A stretch of 64,000 nucleotides of DNA from Foetidibacter luteolus. Its GTDB lineage: Bacteria; Bacteroidota; Bacteroidia; Chitinophagales; Chitinophagaceae. The notes under the pieces were generated by a model. It saw only the letters and a program-made list of their open reading frames with translations. It searched no databases and was not told the DNA's origin. Below are positions 16,312-25,205 of this stretch, piece by piece. The stretch lies in contig NZ_VVIP01000094.1 of assembly GCF_009650435.1 (NCBI RefSeq), positions 1 through 64,000 on the forward strand, written 5' to 3'. A program made the position numbers and the translations under genes. The first letter of the stretch is position 1, and each line of letters begins with the position of its first letter.

Positions 16312-16893
16312 TTGGAACATATCTTACACATAGTGCAAGGTTGTATTGCCTTTGACCAAAAGTGTCAAAGGCAGCTTTACGAGCGGTACTATGGGTATTC
16401 GCTAAAAGTAGTGTTCCGATATATCTACCGGTACGAAAAAGCGGTGGATGTGGTAAATGATGGCTTTGTAAAACTGTTCAGGAATTTCAACAAATTCGAA
16501 TGTAAAGAGCCCGACGCCCTGGAAAAGATACTTATGGGGTGGATAAGGAGAATAATGATCAACACCGCTATTGATGAACTGAGAAGGCATAACATGATGC
16601 CCGAGATTGGCCCATTACCTGAACATGTATGGAACGACCCGGACAATTCAGGGAATGCAGATCAGAAAATTTTGTACAAAGAACTGGTAGCCCAGGTAAA
16701 AAAGCTGCCCCCGGCCTACAGAACGGTTTTCAACTTGTTTGTAATTGATGGATATACCCACCAGGAAATTGCCGCAATGCTGGGCATTTCCGTAGGTACG
16801 TCCAAATCTAACCTCGCAAAGGCACGGGCACATTTACAAAAATTTATCAATAACGATAAACAGGAAGCTGATTCTTATGCAGCAATTGAATGA
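16312..16893 (+). CDS. ECF-type RNA polymerase sigma factor
   Basis: A 193-residue sigma-70 family regulator. Region 2 covers about residues 15-100 (the DFV-like stretch is DVVNDGFVKLFRNF). Region 4 (about 125-180) has LPPAYRTVFNLFVIDGYTHQ and a helix-turn-helix at EIAAMLGISVGTSKSNL. It should direct RNA polymerase to a small regulon. The start is a TTG at 16312. The gene overlaps the next one by 17 nt, a layout typical of sigma/anti-sigma pairs, so translational coupling is likely. Confidence 0.9.
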   Translation: MEHILHIVQGCIAFDQKCQRQLYERYYGYSLKVVFRYIYRYEKAVDVVNDGFVKLFRNFNKFECKEPDALEKILMGWIRRIMINTAIDELRRHNMMPEIGPLPEHVWNDPDNSGNADQKILYKELVAQVKKLPPAYRTVFNLFVIDGYTHQEIAAMLGISVGTSKSNLAKARAHLQKFINNDKQEADSYAAIE

Positions 16894-18253
16894 CGATATG
16901 GATGAGTTGTTCCGAAAGGCGGCAGATAATTATCCCCTAAACACGCAAGGTGCAGATTGGGATAAGGTGATGCATGCGATGAACGAACAGCCCGATGCCC
17001 CTGATGAAGCCATAACGGATAAAAAGGGTAATAACTACCGCAGGCTGCTGTGGCTGTTGTTGTTGCTGCCCGTTATATGGATTTGTAACAGGTTTACAGG
17101 AGGTACTGATAACGCCGTTGCCCCAAATGAAACAGTGGCCGCAAAAGCAAAAGATACCGGCGAAACCGCGGCGAACACAACAGTGCAGGAAAATGAAGCA
17201 GGTGTAAACAAAACTCAGCCACAACCGGATGAAAAGCCTGGTGCAACTGTTACCCCGCCGGAAGGTGTAGATGCCGGAACAGGAACAAATGCTTCCCAGC
17301 CAAGGGCAGACAAAACTTTTACTGCCAACAGTACTAAACAAACCACTGTAAAAGCTAACCGACAAAATACAATAGCGAAAGATAATGTCACAAAAAGTCC
17401 TGCCGGTATTGTTGCCGAAGAGGAAACAAGAGCAGGCGTTATTAATGCTGAAAAAAAGACTGGCCCTGCCGTAGAACAACCTACAAACACATTGAAACCA
17501 CAGAATGATACGCCAGCCGCTGATGTTACCGCGACAACCCTTGCAAATCAAATAGCGGATACCGGCAAACTTTCTTCTGCCACCAGCGATTCAACAGCAA
17601 CAAAAGACAGTACTGCACTAACTACACCGGTAATAGCAAAGAAAAAACCGGGAAAACCTGCTGCCGGTAATCACTTTTACGTGGGGCTTTTTACCGGGCC
17701 TGATGTAAGTACAGTTAAGGCGCAGCGCATGAGCCTCGGTTATGGTACTGGTGTAATGCTGGGTTATCGTTTTGCCGGGCGCTGGGCAGTAGAAACAGGG
17801 CTTTTTTGGGATTACAAAAAGTATCACACCGAAGGCAAGCATGTAAACACGGAAAAACTTGACCTGCCCTACCACAGCATGGTAATTAATGCCGATGGGG
17901 TATGTTACATGTTTGAAATACCGGTGAACGTAAATTACTACTTTGGCAAAAAAACCGGTTATAACTGGTTTGTAAGTGCCGGATCCTCCTCCTACATTAT
18001 GAATAAGGAAGATTACAGCTATCTCTACGAGCGGTACAACAACCAATACAGCGGCAGCCGTAACTATTATACTTCTTCCAGTGACTGGTTTTCTATGCTT
18101 AACCTTTCCGCCGGTTTTGAAAAGCAAATTGGTAAATCAGGCAAACTCAGGTTACAGCCTTATCTCAGAATTCCCCTGCGTGGGGTAGGTATAGCCCAAC
18201 TGCCCATCAGCAGTTCTGGTTTTTATATCGGTTATACCAAAAAGCTCTTCTAA
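16877..18253 (+). CDS. probable anti-sigma factor fused to an outer-membrane-type beta-barrel
   Basis: A 458-residue protein translated from an ATG inside the sigma gene. Residues 1-55 are polar and should be cytoplasmic, with NTQGADWDKVMHAM in the place of a sigma-binding segment. A transmembrane helix lies at about 57-71 (LLWLLLLLPVIWIC). Residues 75-255 are a Thr/Ala/Pro/Lys-rich linker, and 260-458 form a porin-like beta domain (FYVGLFTGPDVS, then GYRFAGRWAVETGLFW) ending in IGYTKKLF. The context argues for regulation of the upstream sigma factor. The topology, inner-membrane helix plus barrel-like domain, is unusual and inferred from sequence only. Confidence 0.75.
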   Translation: MQQLNDDMDELFRKAADNYPLNTQGADWDKVMHAMNEQPDAPDEAITDKKGNNYRRLLWLLLLLPVIWICNRFTGGTDNAVAPNETVAAKAKDTGETAANTTVQENEAGVNKTQPQPDEKPGATVTPPEGVDAGTGTNASQPRADKTFTANSTKQTTVKANRQNTIAKDNVTKSPAGIVAEEETRAGVINAEKKTGPAVEQPTNTLKPQNDTPAADVTATTLANQIADTGKLSSATSDSTATKDSTALTTPVIAKKKPGKPAAGNHFYVGLFTGPDVSTVKAQRMSLGYGTGVMLGYRFAGRWAVETGLFWDYKKYHTEGKHVNTEKLDLPYHSMVINADGVCYMFEIPVNVNYYFGKKTGYNWFVSAGSSSYIMNKEDYSYLYERYNNQYSGSRNYYTSSSDWFSMLNLSAGFEKQIGKSGKLRLQPYLRIPLRGVGIAQLPISSSGFYIGYTKKLF

Positions 18254-18273
18254 AATGTGTGCTGAGGTCGCAC

Positions 18274-19221
18274 TTAATTAACCCGGTTTTGCGGCTTGCC
18301 ATCCAGGAAGGCTTTTATATTTTCTTCCGTAATCTGCATAATCCTTATTCTTGCTTCCTTGCTCATCCAAGCGTTGTGCGGGGTGATAATGATGTTCTTC
18401 GCGGAAAGAAGCGGGTTGGTTGCAACAGGCGGTTCTGCCGATAAAACATCCACTCCTGCGCCGGCAATAACGCCCTCGTTAAGGGCCTGGGCAAGGTGGG
18501 CCTCGTTAATTAGCTGTCCACGGGCAGTGTTAAGCAAAAAGGCTGTTGGCTTCATCAATTGCAGTAATTGTCGGTTGACAAACTGCTGGTTATCGCTTTT
18601 TAACGGGCAGTGCAGCGATACCACGTCGCTTTCTTTAAAAAGGCTTTCCAGGTCTCTATATTCAGCCAAATCAGTGTCTTTTTGCCTCGGGGTATAGTAC
18701 AGCACTTTCATACCGAAAGCCCTGGCGATGATAGCCGTTTGTCGGCCTATGCTGCCAAAGCCAACAAGGCCCATGGTTTTGCCGGCCAGCTCCATTAAAG
18801 GCGTTTTGCTGTAGCCAAAATCTTCGCAGGCTACCCAGCCGCCCGCTGCTACAGATGCCGAATTTTTTCCAACGCCATTGCTTAACTCCAGCAGCAGTGC
18901 AAAAGTGTGTTGCGCAACGGAGTCGGTACCATAATCCGGTACATTGCAAACGGCTATGCCCTGCGCCGCCGCGGCAGCAGTATCTACAATATTGTAGCCT
19001 GTGGCGGTAACGGCAATTAGTTTTAAGTTGGGTAATGCGGCTAAGGTTTCTTTGCTAAAAGGCACTTTATTGGTTATGGCTATCTCCGCTTCTCGGCACC
19101 TTGCAGCAACATCCGCGGCGGGAGTACGGTCATAATTAATTACTTCGCCTAAGTTTTCTATGCCCTGCCAGCTAAGGTCGCCAGGGTTTAATGTATAGCC
19201 ATCCGTTATAATTATTTTCAT
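18274..19221 (-). CDS. D-isomer-specific 2-hydroxyacid dehydrogenase (glycerate dehydrogenase-like)
   Basis: A 315-residue NAD-dependent enzyme. The catalytic residues are recognisable: Arg in NTARGQLIN, Glu in VDVLSAEPP, and His in ITPHNAW. The nucleotide-binding motif GLVGFGSIGR is complete. The sequence is closest in style to hydroxypyruvate reductase/glycerate dehydrogenase, which interconverts hydroxypyruvate and D-glycerate, but substrate specificity cannot be fixed. It converges on the anti-sigma gene with only 20 bp between stops. Confidence 0.87.
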   Translation of the reverse strand: MKIIITDGYTLNPGDLSWQGIENLGEVINYDRTPAADVAARCREAEIAITNKVPFSKETLAALPNLKLIAVTATGYNIVDTAAAAAQGIAVCNVPDYGTDSVAQHTFALLLELSNGVGKNSASVAAGGWVACEDFGYSKTPLMELAGKTMGLVGFGSIGRQTAIIARAFGMKVLYYTPRQKDTDLAEYRDLESLFKESDVVSLHCPLKSDNQQFVNRQLLQLMKPTAFLLNTARGQLINEAHLAQALNEGVIAGAGVDVLSAEPPVATNPLLSAKNIIITPHNAWMSKEARIRIMQITEENIKAFLDGKPQNRVN

Positions 19222-19305
19222 GCTCTTCTATTTTTGAAGTGTTGGCAAAAGCCGGTTGGGAAGGATAAAAGTAAACAAGCTTGCTGGTAAAATGCATGAT
19301 GTTTA

Positions 19306-19757
19306 ATGTTCTCTTGTTCAAAGTTTAATGTTAAAGGCTGTGTTAGATTTCCCTGTATTTATCAGCTAAAAAATCGTCAGCCTCTTACCCAACAACAGAC
19401 CGGTAATAGTTCAATGTTCTCTTGTTCAAAGTTTAATGTTAAAGGCTGTATTAGATTTCCCTGTATTTATCAGCTAAAAAATCCTCAGCCTATTACCCAA
19501 CAACAGACCGGCAACAGTTCAATGTTCTCTTGTTCAAAGTTTAATGTTAAAGGCTGTATTAGATTTCCCCGTATTTATCAGCTAAAAAATTCTCAGCCTC
19601 TTACCCAACAACAGACCAGAAACCTGCAACTTGTAACTGGTAACCGGTTTTCGGGTGAGGGATTGGAGCGGCTACCCCGCTGAAGCCTTCGCAGCATGGC
19701 CTTGTGGCGGAGTAATAGCGGAAAGCCCGGCCCGAGGCACGAGGGACACCCCCAAAA
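19306..19757 (-). repeat. family C composite with three 108-bp tandem units (copy 4)
   Basis: The units start at 19306, 19414 and 19522 with an exact 108-bp period and differ at only a few bases. Each contains GTTCTCTTGTTCAAAGTTTA, CTGTATTAGATTTCCC and CCCAACAACAGACC. Because 108 is divisible by three, the plus strand has an open frame of 125 codons (36-residue repeat), but it lacks gene-like features. 19640-19757 continues with the inverted family C core and ends GGGACACCCC. It accounts for most of the 627-bp gap 19222-19848. Confidence 0.85.
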
Positions 19758-19848
19758 AAATCCTGAACTGCTGTAAGTATTTTGTAACCAGCTATTTAAC
19801 AGCACACGTTATTTTCGCAATACAGAAATTGAAAAGCTGCAGCTATTT

Positions 19849-20730
19849 ATGCGCCCCATTTTAAGAAAAGTAGATATTGGTTACGATGCATCATTTAGCA
19901 TAAGGGAGGACATTTACCCCTACCTGTATAACCACTGGCATTACCACCCCGAAGTGGAGCTTACGCTGATACGTAAGGGCACGGGGGTACGCCTTGTTGG
20001 CGACAGTATGGAACAGTTTGACGATGGCGACCTTATTTTGCTGGGGGCCAACCTGCCACACATGTGGCGAAGCGATGCGGCTTATTTTAAGGGCCTGCCC
20101 GATTTACATATAGAAGCTATTGCCATACACTTTAGGGAAGATTTTTGGGGCAGCGATTTTTTAAACCTGCCGGAACTGCGTGGCATAAGGGAACTGCTGC
20201 AGAAAAGTAAGCGGGGGCTTAAAATAACAGGCAAAGCAAAGCAAACAGTGAGCGCCAAAATGGAGGCTGCATTGAATGCGACAGGCGTGCAGCGGATTGA
20301 ATACCTGCTGGGTATGCTGAATGTAATAGCCGCCTGTACCGACTCTCTTTCTCTTTCCAGCGCCGGCTTTGGCAAAACATACGATTTGCAGAATACAGAC
20401 AAGATTAACCTGATATATACTTACACATTCAACAATTTTCAGCAGAAAATATCCATACAGGAAGCTGCGGCTGCTGCCAACATAAGCCCGCATTCTTTTT
20501 GCCGTTACTTTAAAACCAGAACGCTGAAAACCTACTGGCAGTTTGTGCAGGAAGTGCGCATTGGTTATGCCTGCCGCCTGCTGATTGAAAACAAGCTGGG
20601 TGTATCGCAGATATGCTTTAACTGCGGTTATAATAATCTTTCTAATTTTAACAGGCAGTTTAAAGCGGTAACCGGTAAAACGCCACTACAGTATGTGAAA
20701 GAATACCTGCGCAGGCAGTCGGTGGTGTAG
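19849..20730 (+). CDS. AraC-family transcriptional regulator
   Basis: A 293-residue regulator. The N-terminal cupin-like sensor domain (residues 1-130) has HWHYHPEVELTLIRKGTG and a later LPHMWRSD, typical of AraC members that bind a small ligand. The C-terminal domain (about 190-290) has two helix-turn-helix motifs, IQEAAAAANISPHSFCRYFK and VSQICFNCGYNNLSNFNRQF, followed by TGKTPLQYV. The target is unknown. Neighbours do not point to a catabolic operon, and the fucose cluster lies 7 kb away. Confidence 0.88.
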   Translation: MRPILRKVDIGYDASFSIREDIYPYLYNHWHYHPEVELTLIRKGTGVRLVGDSMEQFDDGDLILLGANLPHMWRSDAAYFKGLPDLHIEAIAIHFREDFWGSDFLNLPELRGIRELLQKSKRGLKITGKAKQTVSAKMEAALNATGVQRIEYLLGMLNVIAACTDSLSLSSAGFGKTYDLQNTDKINLIYTYTFNNFQQKISIQEAAAAANISPHSFCRYFKTRTLKTYWQFVQEVRIGYACRLLIENKLGVSQICFNCGYNNLSNFNRQFKAVTGKTPLQYVKEYLRRQSVV

Positions 20731-20755
20731 GGGTTATATGTAAAAGACGTGCCCT

Positions 20756-21535
20756 TTATTTCTCCGCTTTCTTTTCGCCCTGGTGGGTGTGGGCATATTC
20801 AGTGGGCGTCATTTTAAACTGTTTTAAAAAGTTGCGTGCAAAGTTGCTTTGAGAACTAAAACCGGCCATATCGGATACTTCATAGATTTTATAATCGCCG
20901 GAAGCCAGCAGTTCAGCCGCACGTTTAAGACGGGTAACATTTATTAGCTCAACCGGGCTAAGGTTGGATACGGCTTTTATTTTTCGGTACAGCGTAATGC
21001 GGCTCATATTCATAATGCCGGCCAGTTTCTCTACGTCAAGGCCGGTATCCTCCATGTTACTGAGTATGGTATTGTTAAGCGTTTCCAGGAAGCGCTCATC
21101 GGCCCGGGTATGCGCCATGCTTTTAATATGCACCAGCGGAGAGCTGGCGAAGTATTCCCGCACCATATTACGGTTGTTGAGCAGGCTGGCAATCTGCGCC
21201 AGTAAATGTTCTTTGCTAAAAGGCTTTTCAATGTAGGCGTCGGCGCCAAGCTCCAGGCCTTCTACCTTGGCCTGTATGGTATTGCGGGCCGTAAGCAAAA
21301 TAACCGGTATGTGCGAATGCTCAAAGTTAGACTTTACGTTCTTGCAAAGTTCAAACCCGTCCATTTCCGGCATCATTACATCGCTAACAATCAATTGCAC
21401 TGCCTCTGTTTCCAGTAATTGTAAAGCCTGGCGGCCATCTTCGGCCCTTAGTATGTTATAGCGGGTGTTTAGCGTACGTTCAAGAAAATCCAGTATATCT
21501 TCTTCATCGTCAACCAATAAAATCAATGGCAGCAT
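20756..21535 (-). CDS. response regulator with AraC-type DNA-binding domain
   Basis: A 259-residue protein. The receiver domain covers residues 1-120, with phosphoacceptor D52 in SDVMMPEMDG, acidic pocket DDEED and the conserved Lys in EKPFSKEHL. A linker leads to an AraC-type DNA-binding domain (about 155-250) ending in FKMTPTEYAHTH. It follows the histidine kinase gene in the same reading frame: kinase TAA, then three sense codons, then this ATG. In most relatives the two are one hybrid protein. Together they should form one signalling pathway controlling an unknown target. Confidence 0.88.
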   Translation of the reverse strand: MLPLILLVDDEEDILDFLERTLNTRYNILRAEDGRQALQLLETEAVQLIVSDVMMPEMDGFELCKNVKSNFEHSHIPVILLTARNTIQAKVEGLELGADAYIEKPFSKEHLLAQIASLLNNRNMVREYFASSPLVHIKSMAHTRADERFLETLNNTILSNMEDTGLDVEKLAGIMNMSRITLYRKIKAVSNLSPVELINVTRLKRAAELLASGDYKIYEVSDMAGFSSQSNFARNFLKQFKMTPTEYAHTHQGEKKAEK

Positions 21536-21544
21536 ATCAGCGTA

Positions 21545-24500
21545 TTATTTTGTTTTAGCAAGCTGTTGGTTATCCATGGCGGCACTGGTTTTACCAGTAG
21601 CCGGTTGCAGCGGCAGGCAAAGTACGAAAGTATTAAATGCGGTTACCGGTTCTTTAAGGTATAAAGTACCGTTGTGCAATTCTGCCAGCGAACGGGCCAG
21701 CGTTAAGCCTATGCCTGTGCCTTTTTGTTTCAGGTTTTCTTTTAAACGGTAAAAGGGTTCAAAAATTTTTTCACGCATGTGGGCGGGTATAATAAACCCG
21801 TCGTTAGATATTTCTACCGTAAAATGAGTGTCTTCTTTTTGCAGCGGCAGCAGCTTTACCTGCACTTCTTTGGCGGCGTACTTAACCGCATTACTAAACA
21901 GGTTGCTGAATATTTTATTGAGTGCCTCCTCGTCTGCCATTGCCACTATGGGTGTGGCAGGTACATCAATGCTATAAACAAGGTTTCTTTTACGGGCAAG
22001 GGCGGTAAAATCCTGGTATTCTTCCTGCAACAATCGGGTTATGTTTACTTCTTCAAAAGCCAGGCTAAAGCCACGTGTTTCCGTTTGCCTGAAATCCAGT
22101 ATCTGCGTTACCAGCGCTACAAGGCGGTTGGTATTGCGTTCCATGGTTTTTACATCTTCTTTAATACCCGGCGTTTCGTCAATCTTTTCCATCAGGTTTT
22201 CAACCGGGCCTTTTATCAGGGTTAAAGGCGTTCTTATTTCGTGGGCTACGTTGGTAAAAAAGTCAATTTTCGATTCATAGATTTCCTTTTCTTTCTTAAT
22301 CTCAATCCTGCGGTGATAGCTGCGTACCAGGTACCACACCAGCACTGCGGCCAGCACAGTGTACAGCAGGTAAGCCCAGGTGGTTTTCCAAAAAGGGGGC
22401 AGTATTTCTATCATCAACTGTTTTTCATAATTGTTCCAATGCCTGTCAGCCGCAGCGGTTAAACGGAAAATGTACCGGCCCGGTGCAATATTGGTAAAAT
22501 ACACTTTGCGGTTGGCAGGCAGGTAAGTCCAGTCTTTGTCAAGGCCATCCATACGGTATTTATAAGCGGTCATACCCGGCGATGTGTAGCTTAGAGCCGC
22601 AAAGTCTATACTGAAAGACGACTTATCATAAGGAAGTACAATCTTATCAGTAAATACTATGGAATTGCTTTGGCGGGTGCTGTCACGTAAAATGGGCCAC
22701 TCTTCGTTATGTACCTGCAGGCCCGTAATGTAAATAGGGGGTATAAACCTCTTTTGGGCAAAGCTGGCCGGCGTAAAGCTTATCATGCCTTTTACGCTTC
22801 CAAAATACAGGGTGCCGTCTGTATCCTTAAAACCGGAGTGATAGTTAAACTGGTCGTTAAGCAAGCCATTGGCGTTTGTGTACACAACAGCCGAAGAATT
22901 GGCAGGATTGAAATTAACCAGGCCCCTGGAAGTCGTTACCCAGAGGTTCTTTTCATCATCTTCCAGCACCTTGAAGATAAAATTGCTGGGTAACCCGTTT
23001 TTGGTGCTATAGCGGGTAAAGGTTTTTCTATCCGCATCCAGCTTGCAAAGGCCACCGCCTTCTGTGGCAATCCATATATGGTGGTTGCTGTCTTCAAATA
23101 ACGCGTTTATGTTATTGTTGCTAAGGCTGTTTTTATTGTTGGGGTCGTTTACATGGTGCCCCTGCGCATGTGTAACAGGGTTAAACCAAAAAACACCCCA
23201 GCGGCTGCCTGCCCAAATGGTGCCGGTATGGTCTTCAATAATAGTGGCAAAAAACTGGCTAATGTTCAGCTCAGCGGGTTTTTCAAACCCATCGGCTTTT
23301 TTGTTGTAATGGTACAGGCCATTGCTGGTGCCTGTGTATATTTCGCCGGTTTTGGTTTGCACAAAGCAGAGCGGAAAATTACTTTTCATTTCCAGCGGGC
23401 CGGGGCCGGCCTTGTAGCGTTTAACAATTTTTCCCGTGGCAATATCCATAACGTCCAGCCCATGCTCAAATGTGCCTATCCATAACTGGTTGCCCACTAC
23501 CAGCAGCCCGTGAATGTTATAATAAGCAATATCGCCGGGTTTGCCGGTAGGCTCAAAATGGGTAATGGCCCCGGTGGTTTTGTTAAGTTTGTTAAGGCCC
23601 TGGTCTTCGGTGCCAATCCATAGGTTGCCTTCATTATCGGCACAAATTTCCCTAACCGCGTTGCCGCTTATGGAAAGGCCGGTATTATCAGGAAAGTATT
23701 TTTGAAAAACGCCGTATTGCCTGGTGTAGTAGTTAATGCCGCCAAAAAAAGTACCCGCCCAAATGCCGCCCTCCGTATCGCGGGATAAGGAATAAACAGC
23801 ATTGTCAGAAAGCGAGTAGGGGTCTAAGAATTTTTTTTTCAGGTTTACATACTTGCCGGTAGCGGTGTTTAATATAAACACGCCGGATTCTGTTGCAAAC
23901 CAGTATTCGTTCTCCCGATTTTTCAAAATGTCCCTTACAAAAACATTTGTCTTGTCTGGGTTATAGGTAATAACATCTGTATAGTCAAGCGCTGCAACAT
24001 CAAACTGTTTAAGCCCCTGGGTAGTGGTGCCTACAAACAAAGTGTTGCCGGGGCCGCCGGCAATTTTTTGTACCCATCGGGATGCGGGTATGGGTGAGTG
24101 GTTAAATAAGTCGTAACGGGCAAAGCTTTCATTGGCTGCGTTAAACTGCAGCAGGTAGCCATTGTTAGTGGTAAACCACATAATACCATTGTCAGCGCAA
24201 AGCAATGAGGTTACATTGTAATCCCCGGTGGGCGAAAACCTTTTGCATTGCCGTGTAACAAGGTTATAGCGATAAATATTGTTGTTGCTTAACAACCACA
24301 GGTTGCCCAGCTTATCCATTTGAAGGGCGCTTACATTGGGCAGCGAATCCAAATGGCGTACTAGTTGTTCAGTAGCCGGCAGATATTGGTAAAGTCCTTT
24401 TTCGCCACCAATCCATAAGGTGCCGTAGGTATCTGTAAAAAGGCAAAAAATAAGGTCCGGGGTAAGTGTACGGTCATTATCGCTGTCAAGGTCAAAAAGT

Positions 24501-24703
24501 TTAAAGCGGTAACCGTCAAAGCGGTTAAGCCCCTCTTTGGTGCCAAACCACATAAAGCCGTTCCTGTCTTGTATGCTGCAGAAAACTGTGCTGTTAGACA
24601 AGCCGTTTTCCACCTGGTAATGCCTGAAATAGTAAGGCTGGCCCAACGCCCACAGGCAGGCGGTTATATAAACGGCAGTTAGCAAACAGAATTTTCTTTT
24701 CAC
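21545..24703 (-). CDS. sensor histidine kinase, two-component-propeller/Y_Y_Y type
   Basis: A 1052-residue membrane sensor beginning at GTG 24703 (VKRKFCLLTAVYITACLWA signal/anchor). Residues 25-690 carry many propeller repeats such as FMWFGTKEGLNRFDGYRF and GTLWIGGEKGLYQY. A Y_Y_Y domain follows (YKYRMDGLDKDWTYLP), then a transmembrane helix (WAYLLYTVLAAVLVWYLV). The HisKA domain has H in VAHEIRTPLTL and the HATPase has NKIFSNLFSNAVKY and GTGIGL. It stops exactly at the point where hybrid relatives continue into a receiver domain. Upstream in-frame codons are repeat-derived (family B), so the GTG start is preferred. Confidence 0.9.
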   Translation of the reverse strand: MKRKFCLLTAVYITACLWALGQPYYFRHYQVENGLSNSTVFCSIQDRNGFMWFGTKEGLNRFDGYRFKLFDLDSDNDRTLTPDLIFCLFTDTYGTLWIGGEKGLYQYLPATEQLVRHLDSLPNVSALQMDKLGNLWLLSNNNIYRYNLVTRQCKRFSPTGDYNVTSLLCADNGIMWFTTNNGYLLQFNAANESFARYDLFNHSPIPASRWVQKIAGGPGNTLFVGTTTQGLKQFDVAALDYTDVITYNPDKTNVFVRDILKNRENEYWFATESGVFILNTATGKYVNLKKKFLDPYSLSDNAVYSLSRDTEGGIWAGTFFGGINYYTRQYGVFQKYFPDNTGLSISGNAVREICADNEGNLWIGTEDQGLNKLNKTTGAITHFEPTGKPGDIAYYNIHGLLVVGNQLWIGTFEHGLDVMDIATGKIVKRYKAGPGPLEMKSNFPLCFVQTKTGEIYTGTSNGLYHYNKKADGFEKPAELNISQFFATIIEDHTGTIWAGSRWGVFWFNPVTHAQGHHVNDPNNKNSLSNNNINALFEDSNHHIWIATEGGGLCKLDADRKTFTRYSTKNGLPSNFIFKVLEDDEKNLWVTTSRGLVNFNPANSSAVVYTNANGLLNDQFNYHSGFKDTDGTLYFGSVKGMISFTPASFAQKRFIPPIYITGLQVHNEEWPILRDSTRQSNSIVFTDKIVLPYDKSSFSIDFAALSYTSPGMTAYKYRMDGLDKDWTYLPANRKVYFTNIAPGRYIFRLTAAADRHWNNYEKQLMIEILPPFWKTTWAYLLYTVLAAVLVWYLVRSYHRRIEIKKEKEIYESKIDFFTNVAHEIRTPLTLIKGPVENLMEKIDETPGIKEDVKTMERNTNRLVALVTQILDFRQTETRGFSLAFEEVNITRLLQEEYQDFTALARKRNLVYSIDVPATPIVAMADEEALNKIFSNLFSNAVKYAAKEVQVKLLPLQKEDTHFTVEISNDGFIIPAHMREKIFEPFYRLKENLKQKGTGIGLTLARSLAELHNGTLYLKEPVTAFNTFVLCLPLQPATGKTSAAMDNQQLAKTK

Positions 24704-24767
24704 GTTGTAAATCTCTTTAAAAAACACATTCAACGGGCTTTTATACGAAGACAGCCCCTGTATTTTT

Positions 24768-24892
24768 TGGTGGCCGGCAGGTGGAACACAGATGGAGCAT
24801 CGTTGCGTCGCACTACGTTCATCGGCTGGTTCATTGGGCGGCTTTTCAGACCCGGGTATATTGGTGCGTGAAGACACGCACCATGGTAGGAG
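24768..24892 (+). repeat. dispersed repeat family B, copy 2
   Basis: Order: TTTTTTGGTGGCCGGCA, GCATCGTTGCGTCGCACTACG, TCATCGGCTGGTTCATTGGG, CGGCTTTTCAGACCC, then a GGTGCGTGAAGACACGCACC hairpin. It lies upstream of the sensor kinase GTG, in a 502-bp gap that also contains family A copy 3. Confidence 0.8.
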
Positions 24893-24956
24893 GCAGATAA
24901 GGGACACGACGCAACATTAAACATTGAACTAACAAACATTGAACAATCAACACATC

Positions 24957-25045
24957 TACCAGGTGGGAAAAGCCGCGTAGCGAACAAGGCGCAGACGAGT
25001 GCGACGCAAGTAAAGCCCAATGGTAGTTCCTGCAGCCGGGCTCAT
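24957..25045 (+). repeat. dispersed repeat family A, copy 3
   Basis: AGGTGGGAAAAGCCGCGTAG, CGAACAAGGCG, GAGTGCGACGCAAGTAAAGC, CCAATGGTAGTTCCTGCAGC, then AAAAATTTCTTTT. The last word also ends copy 4 at 50519-50613. Confidence 0.8.
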
Positions 25046-25146
25046 AAAAATTTCTTTTCGCCAGATGGCGGTAGCTGTTTTGACAGGGTTAAAAATTCTT
25101 TTCTAAAAAAACAACAGCATTACAGATGATTGTTATATAATTGGCC

Positions 25147-25181
25147 TTGTTTACAGATTTGAATAATTGTTAATACTTTTG
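25147..25181 (+). promoter_or_regulatory. predicted promoter of fabH
   Basis: TACTTTTG at 25174-25181 matches TAnnTTTG. A TTG at 25147-25149 is 24 nt upstream, slightly long for the -33 element. The fabH ATG is 24 nt downstream. Confidence 0.5.
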
Positions 25182-25205
25182 CGCCCTTCAACTTATCATT
25201 CACGT

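Noticed and set aside
19306..19683. A 125-codon plus-strand frame over the 108-bp tandem units.
   Set aside because: Open only because 108 is a multiple of three. The same DNA occurs elsewhere without an open frame, and the translation is not protein-like.
19849..20730. The AraC regulator as controller of the fucose block.
   Set aside because: It is 7 kb away with unrelated genes between. No shared operator motif was seen.
24704..24907. Upstream in-frame extension of the sensor kinase to an ATG at 24907.
   Set aside because: The extra 68 codons come from a family B repeat, and the GTG at 24703 opens a proper signal/anchor sequence.
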